Origin: a virus | Direction: 5' to 3' (one strand) | Virus record (IMG/VR): IMGVR_UViG_3300046010_012134 | Span: 1-32,676 of that record | Length of the DNA stretch: 32,676 nt | Shown: piece by piece, positions 15,325-22,736 of the stretch | Numbering within the stretch: the stretch's first letter is position 1 | Layout: each line of letters begins with the position of its first letter | Notes under the pieces: model-generated | What the model was told of the DNA's origin: nothing | The model's input: only the letters and a program-made list of their open reading frames with translations | Databases searched by the model: none | Translations under genes and position numbers: made by a program

Positions 15325-17040
15325 TCAGTTTACAACCATTTTACTGAAATTATTTTTCTTTTCAAATGTTAAAATGTTAGTAAATTTATCGATTAATTGG
15401 TCTGTTTTGTGACTGATGACAAATATATTGGAATTTGTCCCCATTGCTTTCAGGAGTTTCATGAATTCTTCAGTTCCCCCTGCATCGAGAGAAGAATCAA
15501 ATACCTCATCCAAAATCAAAAGATTACAAGAAACGCTATTCTTCATACGGGCAATTTCCCTCCAGCAAAGAAGTAGACTGAGATCTATTCTCATCTTTTC
15601 TCCCTCACTGAAACTTTCATATGAAAAATCATCTCGATGTCGGCTTTTGATTGATTCCTTGAATTCCTCGTCCAGATTGAATTTAACAAAGAAATCCATC
15701 GCCGACAGGTACTTATTGATCAGTTTGTTGATGATCGGCAAGTAATGTTTGATTATCTTTGCCTTTATTCCTGAATCCTTGAGCAACCCTCCGATAACTT
15801 CATAATATTGTCCGTCATCGATAATTCGTTTAATTTCGTTTGTAAGTTTCGTCTTTTCAGCAATAACCTTCTCCAAATTCTGCCTCTCTTCCTCAGAGTC
15901 ATCCTTCAGTGGGTCATTGACTTTTTTGTACAGCTCATCTTGTTCCTTTCGAATTCCATCATATCTAGAATCCAGAGTCGCAATCTTCAATTCAATGGAT
16001 CGAATTTTGTTTTCAATTTCTTTTGCTGCCTCAAGATCATTGGTATGGTTCTGAATGTTCTCTTTCAGCTTTTCCATACCTTCCTTGAGTTCTTCGATTT
16101 TTTTGGTGTTATTTGAAATGCAAGTATGTTTTGTTTTGTCAGAGATGTCCTGAGAACAAACATTGCACACTTGCGTGTCGTTAAAAAATCTGATCTGGTC
16201 TGACAATCGCGTGACATTCTCGGAAATTTGTCCTTCAATCCCATGCAATTTATTCAGTGATTTTTGTATTATCCCAGTGTCTTTGGATTGGGTTTTCAGA
16301 TCGTCCAGTTCTTTCTTAAGTTTTTCCCTGTCGTCATATACACCTCTGAGAAGGACATGAACCTCCTTGATCCTGTCTTCGACTCCCTGCATATCCTCTT
16401 CATTCTTCTTTTTGATGTTGTTTATATAATTGACAAGCAGTCTTTCCTTTTCCTTGAGGACTTCAATCTTGCTCTCCAGAGTCTGATGACGAGTCTTCAT
16501 CTGAGAGATCTTTTCCTTCAGTACCACATTCATCTCGGAGAACACACCGATATCCAGAATATTCTCAATGACAGCACGCCTGTCGGCAGCGGTCAATTGC
16601 ATAAATGGAATAAAAGACGCTTTACCCAGAATCACCACTTGGGTGAATGATTTATAAGTCATGTGAAGAATATTATTCTCCAGATGTTCCTGATAATCCT
16701 TGGTCTTGGATGATTGATTGATCAGTGTTCCATTTTCGTATATTTCAAATATTTTTGGAACTAATCCCCTGCGAATAAGATAAGGAATCTTGTTCACTTC
16801 AAGTTCAAGTTCAACAAGACAGTCTTTTTTATTCACAGTATTTGTCAACTGTGGAATGTTAATATTGCGGAATGGTTTTCCGAACAAGGCAAAAGTAATG
16901 CTGTCCAGTAGGGCAAAAGACTTGCCGTTTCCGTTTGTCCCACAAACTAAAGTTGTGTTTTTATTGTCTAGTTGAATTTCTGTAAATGTGTTACCAAAAG
17001 ATCCAAAGTTTTTAAAACGGACTTTTTTGAATAATATCAT
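15325..17040 (-). CDS. 46: Recombination nuclease ATPase subunit gp46 (Rad50-like, 571 aa)
   Basis: This SMC/Rad50-type ATPase has Walker A GTNGNGKS at residues 34-41, long coiled coils (~175-270 and ~310-400), a CNVC zinc-hook motif at residues 292-295 in the turn, an ABC signature (ESFSEGEKMRIDLSLLL), Walker B NLLILDEVFD and a switch His in VISHK. With gp47 it resects DNA ends for recombination-dependent replication and helps degrade host DNA. Length fits T4 gp46 (560 aa). The start overlaps the gp47 stop as ATGA. In T4 the gp45 region follows within a few small genes; here two fibre genes come between. Confidence 0.95.
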   Translation of the reverse strand: MILFKKVRFKNFGSFGNTFTEIQLDNKNTTLVCGTNGNGKSFALLDSITFALFGKPFRNINIPQLTNTVNKKDCLVELELEVNKIPYLIRRGLVPKIFEIYENGTLINQSSKTKDYQEHLENNILHMTYKSFTQVVILGKASFIPFMQLTAADRRAVIENILDIGVFSEMNVVLKEKISQMKTRHQTLESKIEVLKEKERLLVNYINNIKKKNEEDMQGVEDRIKEVHVLLRGVYDDREKLKKELDDLKTQSKDTGIIQKSLNKLHGIEGQISENVTRLSDQIRFFNDTQVCNVCSQDISDKTKHTCISNNTKKIEELKEGMEKLKENIQNHTNDLEAAKEIENKIRSIELKIATLDSRYDGIRKEQDELYKKVNDPLKDDSEEERQNLEKVIAEKTKLTNEIKRIIDDGQYYEVIGGLLKDSGIKAKIIKHYLPIINKLINKYLSAMDFFVKFNLDEEFKESIKSRHRDDFSYESFSEGEKMRIDLSLLLCWREIARMKNSVSCNLLILDEVFDSSLDAGGTEEFMKLLKAMGTNSNIFVISHKTDQLIDKFTNILTFEKKNNFSKMVVN

Positions 17041-18089
17041 CTGTGCTGGCTTTCGATGAATATGTCTTTTATCAAAGACTTCAATTTTATCTTGTCCTGA
17101 GTCAATTCCATTCCATCAATTTCAGTGCTAATGAGACTGAATGTATCTTGTGACAAGTCAACCTCTGTTGCAACTTGTTCGTCTTCATATGCATCTTCAG
17201 CAATGGTTATGTTGTACGCACCGCTATTATACAATTTTTCCATCATCTGTTCAAGAACGGATGAATGTTTTTTCTGTTTTACGAATATCTTTACATAACA
17301 ATTCTTTGCCTCAGAATAATCGGCGGAGAGAATCGTGTCTTTATTTTTTCCGCTGTCATCGTACACATATTGCCTGAACATTTGTCTGGGATTTTCCACG
17401 AATTCTATTTCGCCGCTTGCTGTATCCAACACATGAAATCCCTTTTGTTCGTTTAGATCACTCATGTACAATTGGTATGGGGTCCCAAAATAAGAGATGT
17501 TATCTTCGTAACTTCGAATGTGGAAATGCCCAGACATTACCATGTCGTATTTCTTGAACAAGGTAGAAGGCATACCTCCCTCATGGCGAATGCCTCGAAG
17601 GACTTCTCTTCCATCTATTTCAAAGTGACCGGCAAGGGTTCTGCATGCTGCTTCCTTGATGAACTTCTTGGATTCTTCCACATTTTCCTTGGTGATCCAA
17701 GGCATCATTCCGATACAATACCCATCGTAATCATTGATCACCGGTTTTTCGATGACATTGATGTTATCAAAACATGCGAACATTTCCCGGGGAGCATTCA
17801 CCGCATTTGTGTTCTTAAAATAACAATCATGGTTCCCAAGAATGAGATCCATGTAAATCCCCTGCTCTTTCATTGGAGCAAGGATCTTTTTACGAGTTTC
17901 AGAAAGTATGTTGATGTTTATGTACTTACGGCGATCAAAAAAATCACCAAGATGCAGAACCTTGGTGATGTCATGTTGTTTGCAATATGGAAAAAACACA
18001 TCCCTGAAAAAAGAGATTGAATTCTCAAAAAATATCGGGGAGTCGTTTCTTATTCCTATGTGGGTGTCGGTTATGATCCCAAGTTTCAT
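17037..18089 (-). CDS. 47: Recombination nuclease subunit gp47 (Mre11-like, 350 aa)
   Basis: Mre11-family phosphoesterase motifs occur in order: TDTHIG with Asp8 and His10, LHLGDFFDRR with Asp49, LGNHD around residues 84-88, AGHFE, and SGHFHIRSY. These residues bind two metal ions in the family. Length fits T4 gp47 (339 aa). It pairs with gp46 as the end-processing nuclease. Both junctions, with gp55 upstream and gp46 downstream, are four-base ATGA overlaps, so the three proteins are made from one coupled transcript. The A-rich 3' end of gp55 lies directly before the start codon. Confidence 0.95.
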   Translation of the reverse strand: MKLGIITDTHIGIRNDSPIFFENSISFFRDVFFPYCKQHDITKVLHLGDFFDRRKYININILSETRKKILAPMKEQGIYMDLILGNHDCYFKNTNAVNAPREMFACFDNINVIEKPVINDYDGYCIGMMPWITKENVEESKKFIKEAACRTLAGHFEIDGREVLRGIRHEGGMPSTLFKKYDMVMSGHFHIRSYEDNISYFGTPYQLYMSDLNEQKGFHVLDTASGEIEFVENPRQMFRQYVYDDSGKNKDTILSADYSEAKNCYVKIFVKQKKHSSVLEQMMEKLYNSGAYNITIAEDAYEDEQVATEVDLSQDTFSLISTEIDGMELTQDKIKLKSLIKDIFIESQHR

Positions 18090-18616
18090 TTTTTTTTCTT
18101 CTTTTTCTTCTTTTTCTTTTCACCCGACAATCTCTTCATGTCCAATTCGTTCAATTGGAACACATCCAGAAGAGGATTTTCGGAATCTTTTCTGTCATTT
18201 TCAAGATAATTTTCCCGAAACCAACGATGCATTGTTCCATCATCCATCATCTCTGTGGCTTTCAATTTCACATATGCCTGCTTCTTTTCTTTTTCTATTC
18301 GTCTTAAAAAGGCAAAGTATATGATTTGCGTGAAATAAGAAAATGGATTCTTTGATTTTCTTGGATTGAAGTTGTGAGCATACATCAAGCAGTTTTCTAT
18401 TCCATCTCCCACCATCTCTTCCCTGTAGGGATAATTTGCAAAGTTGGGTTTTTGAGAAAGATGCTCTGCTATATTGAGTATACAAGTTCCAATATAATTA
18501 GTCACAGGTGGTCGTGGATCGCCGCTATCTTCTGCGGCATCAACTGTCTTCTTCCACGCCACCATTTGTTTGAAGAATTCTTTGTTGTCTATGTAATGGT
18601 TTGTTTTCTTTGGCAT
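18086..18616 (-). CDS. 55: Late-transcription sigma factor gp55 (176 aa)
   Basis: The N-terminus YIDNKEFFKQMVAWK aligns with T4 gp55 (YVNNKELLQAIIDWK). The central region contains EEMVGDGIENCLMYAHNFN and KNPFSYFTQIIYFAFLRRIEK, matching the sigma region-2 core that contacts RNA polymerase and the late -10 box. LLDVFQLNELD (residues 149-159) resembles the C-terminal clamp-binding motif of T4 gp55, but here it is followed by RLSGE and ten consecutive lysines (167-176). The alignment fixes the start at MPKKT; the next Met is at residue 18. No Shine-Dalgarno site has suitable spacing, and a TATAAT ends only six bases before ATG. Confidence 0.92.
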   Translation of the reverse strand: MPKKTNHYIDNKEFFKQMVAWKKTVDAAEDSGDPRPPVTNYIGTCILNIAEHLSQKPNFANYPYREEMVGDGIENCLMYAHNFNPRKSKNPFSYFTQIIYFAFLRRIEKEKKQAYVKLKATEMMDDGTMHRWFRENYLENDRKDSENPLLDVFQLNELDMKRLSGEKKKKKKKKKK

Positions 18617-18622
18617 GTCACC

Positions 18623-18651
18623 ATTATATCACAAACAATGAATAAAAGCAA
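18623..18651 (-). promoter_or_regulatory. Sigma70-like extended -10 promoter of gp55-gp47-gp46
   Basis: TTGCTT, 17 bases and TATAAT preceded by TGA form a good extended -10 promoter. Standard spacing puts +1 on or next to the gp55 ATG, predicting a leaderless mRNA. It shares ATTGTTTNTGATA(T/C)AATG with the gp45-operon promoter. Confidence 0.62.
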
Positions 18652-18760
18652 GAGGACTATCTTGTTTTTTCTTCAACTTTGTTCTTGACAAGTTTTTTGA
18701 GGTCTTTTATAATTACCTTGTCCTGATTCAAGCACCATTGGGTTAAGTGTTCTTTTGAGA
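18652..18760 (-). other. Operon boundary between the GNAT-like gene and gp55
   Basis: This short gap follows the GNAT-like stop and leads into the gp55 promoter. No terminator hairpin is seen. An open frame from about 18830 to a TAG at 18657 reads protein-like (EHLTQWCLNQDKVIIKDLKK) but has no ATG and no ribosome-binding site, so it is not called as a gene. It could be a decayed or non-ATG small gene. Confidence 0.3.
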
Positions 18761-19435
18761 TCAGTGAGTATAATGAAGTAGATAACTGTTTCCTCTGCTG
18801 GTCGGCATTTCCTTGTCTCTTGGGTTGAAATCAGTATAGATTGTGTTGACATGATCTTCATTTTTTGGATCATAAGAGAAAGGTTCTCTTTCACCTCTGG
18901 TGTGAACACCTCTTACTCTGCCTGTCTTAGCCAATTCATCCCAAATTTTTTTGGACCCTTTGGTCTGGTCTAAGTCTGATATAATATCAACTTTGTGGTG
19001 TTTTGCAATCATTTTATAGACTCTGGACATCAATCCCTTACCTGTAAAATCTTCATGAAGCTCTGGTTCCAGGCTTATAGCTTCTGGTTTTCTTCCAAGC
19101 TGAGTCTGAACTCTATCATTTATGAGTTCTTTTTTATTTCCCACCAAAACGCCAACCCTGCCAATGTCTCTTAATTTATTATCTTCTCCGACATGAGCAA
19201 TAATAAACATTCTTTCCTTTAGATCCTCATCTCTAGTAGAAAGCAATTTAAATTGCATTCCCCTGTGACGAAAAGATTTTATTTGATCATAATGTTTTTG
19301 TAATCTGTCTGAATCTAAAATTGTGTGATATTTGGCATAAAAAGGAGAAAAATTTTGACCGGGACTTACATCAGTTCTTTTTTTGGCTGATCTTAAAAAT
19401 ATATCCTCCGAAATGTAGTCACGAAAAGATTTCAT
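18761..19435 (-). CDS. Predicted head-packaged GNAT-like protein with capsid-targeting N-terminus (224 aa)
   Basis: Residues 1-10, MKSFRDYISE, match position by position with conservative changes the T4 internal-protein capsid-targeting sequence MKTYQEFIAE, which ends in an (I/L)-x-E site cut by prohead protease gp21. Mature protein would begin at Asp11. Residues ~75-175 have acetyltransferase (GNAT) character: a VGVLVG strand, LHEDFTGKGLMSRVYKMIAK like motif A with a G-x-G pyrophosphate loop, and IISDLDQTKGSKKIWDELAK. The usual Arg/Gln of motif A is Asp here, so activity is uncertain. The gene lies three bases after the Sm-like gene, in a unit headed by a late-promoter box before UvsW, which suits a virion protein. 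Packaging and delivery to the host are inferred. Confidence 0.6.
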   Translation of the reverse strand: MKSFRDYISEDIFLRSAKKRTDVSPGQNFSPFYAKYHTILDSDRLQKHYDQIKSFRHRGMQFKLLSTRDEDLKERMFIIAHVGEDNKLRDIGRVGVLVGNKKELINDRVQTQLGRKPEAISLEPELHEDFTGKGLMSRVYKMIAKHHKVDIISDLDQTKGSKKIWDELAKTGRVRGVHTRGEREPFSYDPKNEDHVNTIYTDFNPRDKEMPTSRGNSYLLHYTH

Positions 19436-19438
19436 GGC

Positions 19439-20173
19439 TCACTGATACTCCTCGGAAGATAAATCAGGATTCCAATCTGTCCAGCGATTTCCATAATCTT
19501 TGTGGTCTTTTTGATCGCCTGTAAATTTTGCAGAATTTCCTTCAGACTGGCCTTTTTTTGGTTGTTTTTTTGCATTAGGAGGAAGTGGTTTTTTTCTTCT
19601 GCTGTGTTTTTTTATGTCCTTGTACATCTCGCCAAAAATTTCTGGATCTATTATTTCAGATTCTATGAGATCAACCAACATTTCTGGGGGGAACATCATG
19701 TTCATAAATATCATGTCATCGTTATCTGGTTTTTTATTCTTTTTTTCTTCTTTATCCTGAGATTCAATTTCTTTCATCATATCATCAAGTTTTTGAGTAT
19801 TATTTGAAAGATATTTCATCATTTGCTTGAATTCTTCATCTTCGGTTATTTCTTTTTTTAATTGTGATGTTTTTTGTTTTGTGTCTTCTTTTTCTTTTTC
19901 AAGTTCATATAATGATATTGCATCCAAATTAGGATTTAAAAAAGAGACAATGTGATCTTGGGGAATATCAATCTTGTTTTCGACACTTAATGGTATCCAA
20001 TTTTTCATGATTAAAATTTCTTTTGGAGTTCCATATAAATCCTGTGTGAGTATTGACCTGAAGCACATTGGCCTCTCAACAGTCAATTTTTCCTTTGTCG
20101 AATTGGTGATTCGTGCTATTATTTCTTCACCACTTCTAAGTTTCATTATTTTGTAATTTATTTTCTTTTCCAT
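19439..20173 (-). CDS. Sm/Hfq-like N-terminal protein with charged tail (244 aa)
   Basis: The start region contains MKLRSGEEIIARI followed by LTVERPMCF, a pattern like the first strands of Sm/LSM-fold proteins that recurs in T4-like phages. The rest is charged: coiled-coil-prone segment (~75-135), a hydrophobic PPEMLVDLIESEIIDPEIFGE helix pair, then a Lys/Pro/Gly-rich tail ending DWNPDLSSEEYQ. The chosen ATG at 20173 has GGAAGG six bases upstream; an ATG at 20179 overlaps that site and one at 20146 starts the Sm-like motif directly. The start overlaps the UvsW end by 38 bases. RNA binding would be expected if the fold is right; function is unknown. Confidence 0.55.
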   Translation of the reverse strand: MEKKINYKIMKLRSGEEIIARITNSTKEKLTVERPMCFRSILTQDLYGTPKEILIMKNWIPLSVENKIDIPQDHIVSFLNPNLDAISLYELEKEKEDTKQKTSQLKKEITEDEEFKQMMKYLSNNTQKLDDMMKEIESQDKEEKKNKKPDNDDMIFMNMMFPPEMLVDLIESEIIDPEIFGEMYKDIKKHSRRKKPLPPNAKKQPKKGQSEGNSAKFTGDQKDHKDYGNRWTDWNPDLSSEEYQ

Positions 20174-21665
20174 TCTCATCCTTCCGGAGATTTATTGATA
20201 TTAAATTATGCACGAATCGTTCTTTATTATATATCCGAAGCCTTTCCTGCAGATGACGATAAGTATGGTTGTCATATTTTTTGTAACGAAGATCATCTGA
20301 AATATCATAAATCACAACATTTTGTTTTGTTTCGCTTTTTCGAAGTCCTCTACCTATAGATTGAAGAACTCGAATAACAGATTTGGATGGGGAGGCAAAG
20401 ATAATGTTGTGAATGTTTCGAATATTAATGCCTGTGCTTGTCGTGCCATAACTCGCAACCATTATGGAATTATCATCTTTGTCAACAATTTTTCGAATTT
20501 GCTCGCGCATCTCCGTTTCTGTCTTTCCGTAAATGAAATAAATATTCTTACTTGATCCTTCGAGCATCTTGAAAAGGGGTTTGCCTTGTTTTTCGACATA
20601 ATTGAACAGAATGAGTGTATTCCCCTTCAGTTTCTCGGCAAGTTGCACGATGAACTTGTTTCTTCTCTCGTCCGTGACAATCCATTCAATTTCTTCCTGG
20701 TAGGTTCGCCTCTTGAGGGCAGCACGATCTGTGTCGGAATGGTTGATCGAAAGACACTCGACCTTAAGTTCAGACAAGATGTTTTTATCGATGAGATCTT
20801 TGGTGCTAGTTACCTTATAGACTGGACCGAAGAGCCCTTCGATAATTAATTTATGAACATAAACGCTATCTAGCGTTCCGGTGGTTCCTATCCTATAGGG
20901 ACAATCTTTTAATTTCGTCATCAATGCGACCAATGACTGGCTTCGATATTGATGACATTCGTCTCCAAAGACGGCGGAGAACTGATCGAACCAGTCTTTG
21001 TGTTCTCGAAAGATGCTTTGCCAAGTAGATATCACCACTCTTTTTGCGGTTTGTTTGCTCTTGCCTGCATGAATGCCGTGACAATTCCTGTCTGCTTTCC
21101 ATTTGGTATTCTTCGAGTATTCTGCGAAGTCTGAAATCATTTGCTGGACCAATCCAGTCGTCGGAACAATGATCAAGATTTTCTTGTCTTTTGGCAATGT
21201 CTCCAAATAATATCTCATTAAACAATATATTATCATGCTTTTCCCCGAGCCAGTCGGAGAGAGCAACAGACATCTTTTTCTTTTTATGCCGTGAAAAATA
21301 GCATCCATTTGGTAGTCGTGGATGTTTGCTTTTTCGTCTCTTATATGTGGCTGCACGAATTCTTCTAAAAACTTGCATATGTGGTCTCTTTGTGGGATTG
21401 TTTCCGACTCTTCGAACAGGGAGCATGAATAGTTTCGATCTTTGCAAAATTTTATTACATAATCAAGAAGACCACGATAAATTACATTTTTATGAGTATT
21501 GAGAAGATTTATCCTACCATTCCACACCCTATTTTTGTAGGCGGGCATATATTTATGGTTAGGCACTTCAAAACTAAAAAATTGGCTCATCTCCTTGATG
21601 ACCGATTTTTCGGCATTGATACGAATGAAGACGGAATCTACCGCCTCTATACTCACATGTTCCAT
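20136..21665 (-). CDS. uvsW: UvsW-like SF2 DNA/RNA helicase (509 aa)
   Basis: The N-terminal domain (FFSFEV...NRVWNGRINLLN) aligns with T4 UvsW (FFSFEA...GNWDGRIRLLD), fixing the ATG at 21665. Helicase motifs follow: Walker A SPTGSGKS (136-143), DECH box (235-238), GTTGT motif III and SIGRGLRKSE motif VI. T4 UvsW unwinds R-loops and branched DNA and turns off origin-initiated replication late in infection, when it is made from a late promoter. Here AATAAATA lies five bases before ATG, with no ribosome-binding site, consistent with late expression. It follows uvsY closely and overlaps the Sm-like gene. Confidence 0.93.
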   Translation of the reverse strand: MEHVSIEAVDSVFIRINAEKSVIKEMSQFFSFEVPNHKYMPAYKNRVWNGRINLLNTHKNVIYRGLLDYVIKFCKDRNYSCSLFEESETIPQRDHICKFLEEFVQPHIRDEKANIHDYQMDAIFHGIKRKRCLLLSPTGSGKSMIIYCLMRYYLETLPKDKKILIIVPTTGLVQQMISDFAEYSKNTKWKADRNCHGIHAGKSKQTAKRVVISTWQSIFREHKDWFDQFSAVFGDECHQYRSQSLVALMTKLKDCPYRIGTTGTLDSVYVHKLIIEGLFGPVYKVTSTKDLIDKNILSELKVECLSINHSDTDRAALKRRTYQEEIEWIVTDERRNKFIVQLAEKLKGNTLILFNYVEKQGKPLFKMLEGSSKNIYFIYGKTETEMREQIRKIVDKDDNSIMVASYGTTSTGINIRNIHNIIFASPSKSVIRVLQSIGRGLRKSETKQNVVIYDISDDLRYKKYDNHTYRHLQERLRIYNKERFVHNLISINLRKDENGKENKLQNNET

Positions 21666-21670
21666 ATTAG

Positions 21671-21678
21671 TATTTATT
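21671..21678 (-). promoter_or_regulatory. Late-promoter-like AATAAATA box of uvsW
   Basis: AATAAATA-CTAAT-ATG puts the expected +1 exactly on the A of the uvsW start codon. Late transcription of uvsW is established in T4. The box overlaps the end of uvsY. It may also serve the Sm-like and GNAT-like genes downstream. Confidence 0.6.
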
Positions 21679-22102
21679 GACCGTTTGTGAACTTTTGCCA
21701 GTCTATTGCTGCACGAATGGACCATTGACGGTTAGATATGACTTTCACAACATCCTCAATATAGTTTACGACATGGCAAAGTTCTCTATATTTACCCTCT
21801 ATCTCCAGAATGTCTCTGTCGGCATCCATAATGCGATCCACATCAGTTCTTAACACATTCAATTCAAATGGCTCCCATCCGAGTCGTTTGTGTTCCTCTT
21901 CAGACATCTTACCGGTATAGTAGAGCCATTTGTCCTTTTGCAATGCCTTTAGATCACGCTCAAGCCTGTCCTTGCGGTTCTTCAGACGAAGCAGTAGCAT
22001 CAGGTACTTGTTGTGTAACTGCGGTGTACGAAGCGACTCCTCATCCAAGCGAGTCTCATCGAGCTTAAGGTCAGCCTCGATCGTCTTGAAATCCAATTCC
22101 AT
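21674..22102 (-). CDS. uvsY: UvsY recombination mediator (142 aa)
   Basis: The protein is helical and matches T4 UvsY in length (137 aa) and layout: LHNKYLMLLLRLKNRKDRLE, the YYTGK motif near residue 65, VLRTDVDRIMDADRDILEIE, and a C-terminal SNRQWSIRAAIDWQKF helix ending in Asn-Gly. UvsY helps load the UvsX recombinase on gp32-coated single-stranded DNA. The ATG at 22102 is preceded by GGAG six bases upstream in the form GGAGTATATC, nearly the same leader as the glycosyltransferase gene. Its place before uvsW is the T4 order. Confidence 0.9.
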   Translation of the reverse strand: MELDFKTIEADLKLDETRLDEESLRTPQLHNKYLMLLLRLKNRKDRLERDLKALQKDKWLYYTGKMSEEEHKRLGWEPFELNVLRTDVDRIMDADRDILEIEGKYRELCHVVNYIEDVVKVISNRQWSIRAAIDWQKFTNGQ

Positions 22103-22114
22103 GATATACTCCAA

Positions 22115-22666
22115 TCAGTTGGTGTAGCCTTCCCCTCCTATGGGGAACACTTCATAATAAGAATAAGAAAAATTCACTGTACAGGACACGGGATCAGTGC
22201 TGGTGTTTTGAGATGTAAAATTGATACCACCCAAAGAACGAGGAAAAACATAGTAAAATACCGCTTGCATGAGTGGGGCGTATTGGCTATTTGTCACAAT
22301 AAGGGTAGCGGTGGAAAATACGCCATTAGGATCTGCTGGATCATAAGGTAAATTATTATAATCTGTCTTTAAATTTCCTATACCTTTCATCCAGTCATAA
22401 ATTTCTATCCAGTTTTTCATGTCGTTGTTGACCATGAAATTCACCATCAAATCATCAAAGTAAAAGTTTGTAGCTGGTATCTTGGGAAATGTTCCGAGAG
22501 TTGTCGGTTGATTTATTGCTCTTGTGCTCATCATCGGCAAATTTGCAGATTGCACAAAAAACTCAAAATTTGGAATTCTTTTCAATAAAAATTTGAAGTA
22601 ATTGGTAGCCAGATAATTGGTATTTTCTGGACCAGTTAGAATTGTATTCGAGTTACAACTAGACAT
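22115..22666 (-). CDS. Tail-tube-fold protein at the gp3 (tail completion) position (183 aa)
   Basis: By eye the protein aligns with the two gp19 copies at three places: FEFFVQSANLPMM with the ASLPAS/AALPSS segment, NWIEIYDWM with LWKDFHDWS, and VFPRSLGGINF...VNFSYSYYEV with CWPSKVGAVSL...IQYQYIEI. This suggests the tube fold. In cyanophages the gene after gp23 is gp3, a tail completion and sheath-stabilising factor, so a tube-terminating ring is likely; a baseplate-side initiator such as gp54 is an alternative. The ATG at 22666 lies only 21 bases after a strong terminator, with no Shine-Dalgarno site and no clear promoter. Confidence 0.62.
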   Translation of the reverse strand: MSSCNSNTILTGPENTNYLATNYFKFLLKRIPNFEFFVQSANLPMMSTRAINQPTTLGTFPKIPATNFYFDDLMVNFMVNNDMKNWIEIYDWMKGIGNLKTDYNNLPYDPADPNGVFSTATLIVTNSQYAPLMQAVFYYVFPRSLGGINFTSQNTSTDPVSCTVNFSYSYYEVFPIGGEGYTN

Positions 22667-22686
22667 GTAAGTATGTATGACCAATG

Positions 22687-22711
22687 AAAAAGGGGGGCAT
22701 TTCTGCCCCCC
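22687..22711 (-). terminator. Rho-independent terminator after gp23
   Basis: On the minus strand GGGGGGCA-GAAA-TGCCCCCC-TTTTT forms a perfect 8-bp stem with a GAAA (GNRA) tetraloop and a T-run, 26 bases after the gp23 stop. The plus-strand side ends TTCTT, so it is mainly a minus-strand terminator. It would insulate high-level capsid transcription from uvsY and uvsW. Confidence 0.92.
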
Positions 22712-22736
22712 TTCTTAGTCATCGATTACTCACTTA

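Noticed and set aside
18657-18830. Third-frame open stretch with protein-like sequence between the GNAT-like gene and gp55
   Set aside because: No ATG in frame; only CTG (18764) or TTG (18731) could start it, and neither has a ribosome-binding site. Not called as a gene, though the ~25-35 residue reading looks non-random.
18673-18909. A 78-codon minus-strand frame overlapping the end of the GNAT-like gene
   Set aside because: It overlaps the better-supported 224-aa frame, which ends naturally, and its amino-acid make-up looks like an out-of-frame reading. No ribosome-binding site.
21547-21556. A further CATAAATA box inside uvsW
   Set aside because: It lies within the coding sequence, just before an internal Met of the conserved N-terminal domain, with no gene starting there.
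21666-21725. Twenty-residue N-terminal extension of UvsW
   Set aside because: It begins with a non-ATG codon inside uvsY. Alignment to T4 UvsW and the AATAAATA box support the ATG at 21665.
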